5,804 nucleotides of DNA, taken from Gammaproteobacteria bacterium. GTDB taxonomy: Bacteria; Pseudomonadota; Gammaproteobacteria; S144-34. The DNA is taken from the NCBI GenBank assembly GCA_015487895.1, contig WFOW01000235.1:1-5804 (forward strand), given 5' to 3'. Below the pieces are notes generated by a model. It was not told where the DNA came from. It did no database searches and worked only from the letters and a program-made list of their open reading frames with translations. The position numbers and the translations under genes are program-made. Below are positions 1 through 5,804 of the stretch, piece after piece (positions within the stretch are counted from its first letter, which is position 1; every line of letters begins with the position of its first letter).

Positions 1-954
1 CAGCGCCAGGAACGCGGGCACCCCGAGCAGGGCCGTCACCACGCCCACCGGGAGCTCGCGCGGGGCGGCGAGGCCGCGCGCGAGCGTGTCGGCGGCCGCC
101 AGCAGGGCTCCGCCTGCGAGCGCCGCGCCCGGCAGCAGCCAGCGGTGGCGGCGCAGCCCCAGGAGGCGCACCGCATGCGGCACCAGCAGCCCGACGAAGC
201 CCACGGCCCCGGCGGTGCTCACGGCCACGGCCGCAAGGAGCGAGGCGAGCACGTAGAGCGCGGCCTCGGTTGCCGCCACCGGCACGCCCGCGACCGCCGC
301 CCGCAGGCGCCCGAGGCCGAGGGCGTCGAGGGCCGGGGCGAGCACCAGCGCCAGCGCCGCGCCGAGCGCCAGCACCGCGAGCGCGGGGCCCGGGGCCGGC
401 ACGTGGCCCAGGTCGCCCATCAGCCAGAACAGCATGCCCGGCAGGCGCTCGGCGGGCGCGAGGCTGAGGAGGAAGGCGACCACCGCGCCCCAGCCCATGG
501 CCACGGCCACGCCCGTGAGCAGCAGCAGCGTCGGCGTCGCCCGCGGGCCGCCGGCGAGGCCGAAAACGAGGGCCATGGTGAGCAGCGCCCCGGCGAAGGC
601 GGCGGGCGCGCTCCAGGCCGCCGGCAGGCCCAGCAGCAGCGCGGCGAGGGCCGCGGCCGAGGCCCCGCCCGAGACGCCGAGGACGTAGGGCTCGGCGAGG
701 GGGTTGCGGAGCAGGGCCTGCATGAGCGCGCCGGCGAGCCCCAGGAGCCCCCCCACGGCGAAGGCCGCCAGCGCCCGCGGCAGGCGCAGCTCGCGCACGA
801 TGGCGACGGCCGCCGGGTCGCCCGCCCCCGCGAGCGCCCGCGCCACCGTGGCCGCGTCGAGGCCGGCCGCCCCCGTCAGCAGGGCGCCGGCGAGGCTGGC
901 CGCGGCGAGGGCGGCGACGAGGGCGAGCCGCGCCCCGGGCCGCGGCCCGCTCAC
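1..954 (-). CDS. FecCD/BtuC-family ABC transporter permease (3' end cut by window edge)
   Basis: Inner-membrane permease of an ABC importer for an iron chelate, heme or cobalamin. It would form a dimeric channel that takes substrate from a periplasmic binding protein. I translated 318 residues by hand. Family hallmarks are RLPR (57-60), QALLRNPLAEPYVLGVSGGA (79-98), GFVGLLVPHAVR (252-263) and the C-terminal LPVGVVTALLGVPAFL (301-316). Almost the whole chain is hydrophobic, with multiple membrane helices starting near residue 9. FecCD proteins normally end within about 10-20 residues of that last motif, so little is missing. The GTG start overlaps the stop of the upstream HAD gene in GTGA, which implies translational coupling. 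A GGGAGG run lies about 12 bases upstream of the GTG, rather far for a ribosome-binding site. The ATPase and binding-protein genes are not visible and may lie further left. The substrate cannot be told from the sequence; BtuC, heme and siderophore permeases look alike. Family confidence is high. Confidence 0.93.
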   Translation of the reverse strand, partial: MSGPRPGARLALVAALAAASLAGALLTGAAGLDAATVARALAGAGDPAAVAIVRELRLPRALAAFAVGGLLGLAGALMQALLRNPLAEPYVLGVSGGASAAALAALLLGLPAAWSAPAAFAGALLTMALVFGLAGGPRATPTLLLLTGVAVAMGWGAVVAFLLSLAPAERLPGMLFWLMGDLGHVPAPGPALAVLALGAALALVLAPALDALGLGRLRAAVAGVPVAATEAALYVLASLLAAVAVSTAGAVGFVGLLVPHAVRLLGLRRHRWLLPGAALAGGALLAAADTLARGLAAPRELPVGVVTALLGVPAFLAL

Positions 955-1655
955 GGCGCGCCGGCGCCTCCCGCCGACTCCCCGTCCTCGCCGGGCTTCC
1001 CGCGCAGGCTGATCACGGGCCAGCCACGCTCGCGCGCCACGCGCGCGAGCCGCGGGTCCGGGTCGACCGCCACCGGATGCTCGACGAGCTCGAGCAGCGG
1101 CAGGTCGTTGTGGGAGTCGCTGTAGAACCAGCTCCCGGCGAGGTCGAGCCCGCGCTCGGCGAGCCAGGCCCGCAGGCGGCGCACCTTGCCCTCGCGGAAG
1201 GCGGGGATGCCGGCGTGGCGGCCGGTGTAGCGCCCGTCGGGCCCGCGCTCGGGCTCGGTGGCGATCAGGTCCTCGACCCCTAGCAGGCGGGCGATGGGGC
1301 CGGTGATGAAGCGGTTGGTGGCGGTGATGATCACGGGGCGGTCCCCGGCGGCGCGGTGGCGCGCGACGAGCGCGCGCGCGGCGGGGAGGATGCGCGGCTC
1401 GATCTCCTCGCGCAGGAAGCGCCCGCGCAGGTCCTCGAGCCGGTCGGGCTCGAGGGCGGCGAGCGGTGCGAGCTGGTGGCGCAGGAAGGCGTCGATGTCG
1501 AGCGTGCCGCGCAGGTAGTCCTCGTAGAAGCGGCGGTTCTCGGCCTCGTAGCGTGCGCCGTCGACCACCCCCTCGCGGGCCAGGAAGCGGCCCCAGAGGT
1601 AGTCGCTGTCGCCGTCGATCAGCGTCTCGTCGAGGTCGAAGAGGGCGATGGCCAT
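951..1655 (-). CDS. HAD-superfamily subfamily IB phosphatase (SerB-like; possible histidinol-phosphatase)
   Basis: A 234-residue cytoplasmic phosphomonoesterase of the phosphoserine-phosphatase-like HAD group. All HAD motifs are visible: motif I FDLDET with nucleophile D7 and acid/base D9, motif II ITAT with T111, the motif III lysine K157, and motif [11 protein letters not shown] with D180 and D184. Residues of about 15-90 between motifs I and II form a helical C1-type cap. The ATG at 1655 places motif I at residues 6-11, as usual. The frame stays open upstream to 1712, but that would add 19 atypical residues. The ribosome-binding site is weak (GGGACGG). The last 15 or so residues are a Gly/Ala-rich tail. 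The gene is divergent from rppH. As I recall, the Pseudomonas homologue near rppH-ptsP (PA0335) acts as a histidinol-phosphate phosphatase, so that role is a reasonable inference. The substrate is not readable from sequence, and coupling to the permease may point to another substrate. Confidence 0.88.
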   Translation of the reverse strand: MAIALFDLDETLIDGDSDYLWGRFLAREGVVDGARYEAENRRFYEDYLRGTLDIDAFLRHQLAPLAALEPDRLEDLRGRFLREEIEPRILPAARALVARHRAAGDRPVIITATNRFITGPIARLLGVEDLIATEPERGPDGRYTGRHAGIPAFREGKVRRLRAWLAERGLDLAGSWFYSDSHNDLPLLELVEHPVAVDPDPRLARVARERGWPVISLRGKPGEDGESAGGAGAP

Positions 1656-1719
1656 GCGCGCAGCCGTCCCGCGGTGCGGCGGGGAGTGTGCCGGAAAGGG
1701 GCCTCGCTGCAAAGCGCCG

Positions 1720-1750
1720 GGCGCCGGGCGGTTTGCCGCCCGCCGGCGCC
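1720..1750. repeat. GC-rich hairpin in the divergent HAD/rppH gap
   Basis: GGCGCCGG (1720-1727) and CCGGCGCC (1743-1750) are perfect inverted repeats. An alternative inner stem pairs GGGCGG (1726-1731) with CCGCCC (1736-1741) around a TTTG loop. No T-tract follows on either strand, so it is not an intrinsic terminator. It sits 48 bases before the rppH start and could be an operator or an mRNA 5' structure, or simply a product of high GC. The rest of the 1656-1797 gap shows no convincing reading frame. Confidence 0.4.
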
Positions 1751-1762
1751 CTGTGGAAGAAT
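1733..1762 (+). promoter_or_regulatory. weak candidate sigma70 promoter for rppH-ptsP
   Basis: TTGCCG (1733-1738) and AAGAAT (1757-1762) are separated by 18 bases, with each hexamer matching the consensus at about four of six positions. The start of transcription would be near 1769, giving a leader of about 30 bases before the rppH GTG. The local drop in GC around 1751-1764 supports it. The -35 element lies inside the hairpin, so this is a tentative call. Confidence 0.28.
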
Positions 1763-1785
1763 GGGGACGGCGCCACGGGGTGCCT

Positions 1786-1790
1786 GGAGG
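1786..1790 (+). promoter_or_regulatory. Shine-Dalgarno site that fixes the rppH start
   Basis: GGAGG ends seven bases before GTG at 1798, which is ideal spacing. It selects this GTG over in-frame starts further upstream, and the resulting N-terminus ([14 protein letters not shown]) matches RppH. Confidence 0.8.
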
Positions 1791-1797
1791 TTGTCAA

Positions 1798-2304
1798 GTG
1801 ATTGATTCGGAAGGGTTCCGCCTGAACGTCGGGATCGTCCTGTGCAACGCCGAGGACCGCGTCTTCTGGGGGCGGCGCTGCGGGCAGGACGCCTGGCAGT
1901 TTCCCCAGGGCGGGATCCGCTCCGGCGAGACGCCCGAGGAGGCCGCGCTGCGCGAGCTGGAGGAGGAGACGGGGCTGCGCCCCGAGCACGTGCGCATCCT
2001 GGGGCGCACGCGCGGCTGGCTGCGCTACCGGCTGCCGCGGCGGCTGGTGCGGCGCGGCCGGCGCCCGGCGTGCGTGGGCCAGAAGCAGATCTGGTTCCTG
2101 CTGCGCCTCGTGGGCGAGGACTCGGCCGTGCGCCTCGACGCCAGCCCCCACCCGGAGTTCGACCGCTGGCGCTGGGTCGACTACTGGCTGCCGCCGCGCG
2201 AGGTGGTCTTCTTCAAGCGCGAGGTCTACCGCCAGGCCCTCACGGAGCTCGAGCCCTACCTGCGGGCGCCGGCGGCGCCCGCCGCCGGCGAAGGGCGCGC
2301 CTGA
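1798..2304 (+). CDS. rppH: RNA 5'-pyrophosphohydrolase RppH (Nudix)
   Basis: Cytoplasmic Nudix hydrolase that removes pyrophosphate from the 5' triphosphate end of mRNAs, giving a 5' monophosphate that stimulates RNase E decay. The product is 168 residues, against 176 in E. coli. The N-terminus [17 protein letters not shown], the WQFPQGGI segment (33-40), [24 protein letters not shown] and [12 protein letters not shown] all follow the E. coli protein closely. The Nudix box runs from G38 to L60 (GX5EX7REUXEEXGU), with metal-binding E53, E56 and E57 intact. The start is GTG with a strong GGAGG. Only 16 bases separate the stop from ptsP, so the two are very likely co-transcribed, as in many gammaproteobacteria. 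The C-terminal tail after residue 155 is short, Ala/Pro-rich and not conserved. The identification is secure. Confidence 0.97.
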   Translation: MIDSEGFRLNVGIVLCNAEDRVFWGRRCGQDAWQFPQGGIRSGETPEEAALRELEEETGLRPEHVRILGRTRGWLRYRLPRRLVRRGRRPACVGQKQIWFLLRLVGEDSAVRLDASPHPEFDRWRWVDYWLPPREVVFFKREVYRQALTELEPYLRAPAAPAAGEGRA

Positions 2305-2320
2305 GGGCCGGGGGGGCGGA

Positions 2321-4608
<2,288 letters not shown>

Positions 4609-4612
<4 letters not shown>

Positions 4613-5034
4613 GCGCGGGCGGCGCCTGGGGGCTGGACCCGCGCAGCCAGTGGGCGCGCCAGCTCCTGACGCCCCTGGTGGTGGTGCCCCTGGTGGCGGG
4701 GGCCTTCGCCCTGCTCCTCGACCTGCCGGTGCTGCGGCCGGAGTGGGTGCGCCACAGCCTCGCAACAGGGCTGGCGCTCGCGCTGCCGGGCGCGCTGCTC
4801 GCGCTCGCCTACCGCCGGCGGCTGCGCCGGGATCCGCCGCCGGGTGCCGGCTGGATCTCGCGGCGGCTCGCCGCCGGCGCGGCGCTCGCCGACCTGCCGG
4901 CCTACGTGGGCGTGGCGGGGTTCCTGGGCGGGCGGCCCGTGTGGGAGCTCGCGGCGCTCACCGCCGCCTCGGTGGCGGTGCTGGCCCTGCTGCGCCCACC
5001 CGCTGCCGGCGGCGCCCCCTCCGGCCGGCGCTAG
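4609..5034 (+). CDS. small polytopic membrane protein of unknown function, coupled to ptsP
   Basis: I do not recognise this family. The GTG start at 4609 overlaps the ptsP stop in GTGA, with AGGG about 8 bases upstream as a likely ribosome-binding site. The product is 141 residues. Hydrophobic segments lie near 19-37, 50-68, 84-106 and 111-128, so three or four membrane helices are likely. The third is broken by D95 and P97. A basic loop (YRRRLRRDPPPG, 68-79) between segments 2 and 3 should face the cytoplasm if the positive-inside rule holds. There is no signal peptide or catalytic motif. The N-terminal 18 residues are polar, with WGLDPRSQW. Strict GC-rich third positions and the overlap with ptsP support a real gene. 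In other gammaproteobacteria lgt often follows ptsP, but this protein is far too short and lacks Lgt motifs. A role with PtsP is inferred only from the overlap. Confidence 0.75.
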
Positions 5035-5143
5035 CCGAGGGCGTCGGCCGGCACGATCAGCGCCGGCATCGCGCCCACGGGGACCGGCACCGCCTTGCCG
5101 GCGTCGGCGAGGGCGTGGCGGTCGCCCGCGTGAGCCCGAGCAC
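5031..5143 (-). pseudogene. possible degenerate or frameshifted short gene, minus strand
   Basis: A GTG at 5143 has GGGAG six to eight bases upstream, but its own frame closes at 5057 after 28 residues with an arginine-rich, shadow-like composition. A different frame, one base off, ends at 5031-5033. Its last 34 or so codons look coding: third positions are almost all G or C, second positions are mixed, and the peptide ends AVPVPVGAMPALIVPADALG. That frame has no start after the likely transcription start, and its codons upstream of about 5130 have A or T in third position like non-coding DNA. A single-base frameshift near 5115 would join the two. It could be a small-gene remnant, a sequencing error in a real peptide of about 37 residues, or chance. 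I recognise no homologue. Confidence 0.2.
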
Positions 5144-5147
5144 GGTC

Positions 5148-5179
5148 TTCTCCCGCGGGATCCGATCCGGTCGGGAGAA
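5148..5179. repeat. nested inverted repeat TTCTCCCG...CGGGAGAA
   Basis: TTCTCCCG (5148-5155) and CGGGAGAA (5172-5179) are perfect 8-base inverted repeats around a 16-base spacer, which itself holds GGAT (5158-5161) and ATCC (5165-5168). The right arm overlaps the candidate minus-strand -10 (5176-5181) and the left arm overlaps the ribosome-binding-like GGGAG. It could be an operator. On the plus strand it could also be a weak terminator for the ptsP operon, since ATTTT follows at 5185-5189, but that T-run is short and displaced. Confidence 0.45.
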
Positions 5180-5181
5180 TA
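5169..5181 (-). promoter_or_regulatory. candidate -10 element and transcription start of an FNR-type promoter
   Basis: On the minus strand TATTCT (bases 5181 to 5176) matches TATAAT at four of six positions. With +1 near 5169 the FNR-type box is centred at about -40.5, the class II activator position. The element lies in a markedly AT-rich island (about 5176-5219). The predicted transcript would run into the 3' end of the convergent membrane-protein gene. Confidence 0.4.
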
Positions 5182-5202
5182 ACCATTTTGGTAGCAAGTG
5201 TA

Positions 5203-5216
5203 TTGATCTGGGTCAA
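5203..5216. promoter_or_regulatory. FNR/ANR/FixK-type box (anaerobox)
   Basis: TTGATCTGGGTCAA fits the Crp/Fnr-family site TTGAT-N4-ATCAA with one mismatch (G for A in the second half-site). The TTGAT-N4-GTCAA form is common for FNR, ANR, DNR and FixK sites. Flanking bases are AT-rich in an otherwise very GC-rich region. Its spacing to a -10-like hexamer supports use on the minus strand; no -10 is visible at the matching place on the plus strand. The regulator gene is not in this window. Confidence 0.6.
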
Positions 5217-5804
5217 AAACCGGCCGCCTCGCGCGGCCGGAGCCCCCACGACGGTGCCACCACGACCCGCAGCCGCGCGTGGGCGGCGCGCAGCGCCGCC
5301 TCCACCGTCGCCGGGTCGGGCCCGCGCGCGAACACGAAGCCCAGGTAGCTCGCCCCTTCCGGGAGCGGCACGAGCGTGCTGCCCTCGCGCAGGGCGATCT
5401 CCACCGCCTCGACGCCCGGCACGCGCTGGGCCGCCAGCACGCCCTCGACCCGACGCAGCACGCCCGCAGCCGGCGTGGGCAGCATCAGGACGCCTGCGGC
5501 CTCGTCCGGGCGCTCGAGCGCGAGGGGCGCGCCCGCCGCGTGGGCGAGCACGAGCGTCTCGAGGCCGTGGCCGGTCCCGAAGCGCAGCAGCCGCGCGCAC
5601 TCGCCGCCGATGGTGCGCGCGGCGATCTCGAGGATCCAGGCCTCGCCCGAATGCCAGCGCACCTCGGCGTGCACCGGCCCGTGGCGCAGGCCGTAGGCCG
5701 CGCAGCCCGCCTCCACCACCTCGGCGATGCGCCGCTGCGCGGCGGCCGGCAGGCGGCTCGGCATGACGTAGTAGGTCTCCTCGAAGAACGGCCCCTCGAG
5801 GGGG
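5213..5804 (-). CDS. ATP-grasp domain ligase, C-terminal part (5' end beyond right edge)
   Basis: C-terminal 196 residues of an ATP-dependent carboxylate-amine/thiol ligase that would activate a carboxylate as an acyl phosphate. The frame is open to the window end, beginning PLEGPFFEETYYVMPSRLPA, so the ATG at 5764 is internal and not the start. The core ATP-grasp metal-site region is GPVHAEVRW followed by WILEIAARTIGGECARLLRF, with the two acidic residues in HAEV and LEIA. The usual N of the E-x-N-P-R motif is replaced, giving EIAAR. The rest (LMLPTPAAGVLRRVEGVLAA..., then PLPEGASYLGFVFARG) resembles the C-terminal domain of L-amino-acid-ligase-like ATP-grasp proteins. The substrate is unknown. 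The last codons (REAAGF) form the stem of an intrinsic terminator. Transcription is convergent with the ptsP operon, and the upstream partners are out of view. Confidence 0.85.
   Translation of the reverse strand, partial: PLEGPFFEETYYVMPSRLPAAAQRRIAEVVEAGCAAYGLRHGPVHAEVRWHSGEAWILEIAARTIGGECARLLRFGTGHGLETLVLAHAAGAPLALERPDEAAGVLMLPTPAAGVLRRVEGVLAAQRVPGVEAVEIALREGSTLVPLPEGASYLGFVFARGPDPATVEAALRAAHARLRVVVAPSWGLRPREAAGF
5215..5240 (-). terminator. intrinsic terminator inside the ATP-grasp 3' end
   Basis: Read on the minus strand, CCGGCCGC (5240-5233), a 5-base loop GCGAG and GCGGCCGG (5227-5220) form a perfect 8-bp GC stem, followed at once by TTTTT (5219-5215). The T-tract runs into the TGA stop at 5215-5213, so the hairpin is built from coding sequence. 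The A-run is on the wrong side for termination of plus-strand transcripts. Confidence 0.75.

Noticed and set aside
145..1125. Long plus-strand frame rich in Arg, Gln, His and Glu
   Set aside because: It is antisense to the FecCD permease and the end of the HAD gene, both of which have clear family motifs.
1656..1712. N-terminal extension of the HAD phosphatase to 1712
   Set aside because: It would put 19 unlike residues before the DLDET motif, which normally lies within the first ten residues.
1648..1797. N-terminal extension of rppH to an upstream ATG
   Set aside because: The added residues are Arg-rich and unlike RppH, while GTG at 1798 has an ideal GGAGG and gives the conserved N-terminus.
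1792..1797. Perfect TTGACA on the minus strand as a -35 for the HAD gene
   Set aside because: No acceptable -10 lies 16-18 bases downstream; the hexamer comes from the bases just before the rppH start.
5057..5143. 28-residue peptide in the GTG frame as a leader peptide
   Set aside because: Its composition is that of an off-frame read and nothing downstream resembles an attenuator; kept only as part of the possible degenerate gene.
5031..5600. Long minus-strand frame overlapping the ATP-grasp gene
   Set aside because: From about 5213 to 5600 it is the Arg/Gly-rich off-frame shadow of the ligase and it crosses the terminator; only its last 34 or so codons look coding.

Overview
The window is a very GC-rich (roughly three-quarters GC by eye) bacterial chromosomal segment with tightly packed genes. 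The pairing of rppH with ptsP, next to a SerB-like HAD phosphatase gene, is an arrangement I know from gammaproteobacteria such as Pseudomonas. A high-GC gammaproteobacterium is therefore the likely source. The sequence does not allow a genus to be named.

Left part, minus strand: a HAD-superfamily phosphatase gene (951-1655) is followed, with a 4-base GTGA stop/start overlap, by a FecCD/BtuC-type ABC transporter permease (1-954). The permease runs off the left edge about where the family normally ends. A 142-bp divergent gap (1656-1797) holds a GC-rich hairpin and a weak candidate promoter for rppH.

Centre, plus strand: rppH (RNA 5' pyrophosphohydrolase, 1798-2304), then ptsP (enzyme I of the nitrogen PTS, TTG start, 2321-4612), then a small four-segment membrane protein of unknown function (4609-5034). 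The small gene overlaps ptsP by another GTGA. The three look like one operon combining mRNA 5'-end processing, PEP-dependent phosphorelay signalling and an uncharacterised membrane protein.

Right part, minus strand: the C-terminal part of an ATP-grasp ligase (5213-5804) enters from the right edge. It ends in a strong intrinsic terminator whose stem is made from the gene's own last codons.

The most unusual stretch is 5031-5216, between this terminator and the end of the plus-strand operon. It contains an AT-rich island with an FNR/ANR/FixK-type box (TTGATCTGGGTCAA) and a well-spaced -10-like hexamer on the minus strand. It also has an 8+8 inverted repeat and a ribosome-binding-like site. After these comes only a short coding-like tail in the wrong frame, whose stop overlaps the membrane-protein stop in a shared CTAG. 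It looks like an oxygen- or NO-responsive promoter that has lost its gene, or that makes a short transcript antisense to the convergent operon. Apart from this I see no clearly novel multigene system. The main genes are recognisable housekeeping or accessory families.
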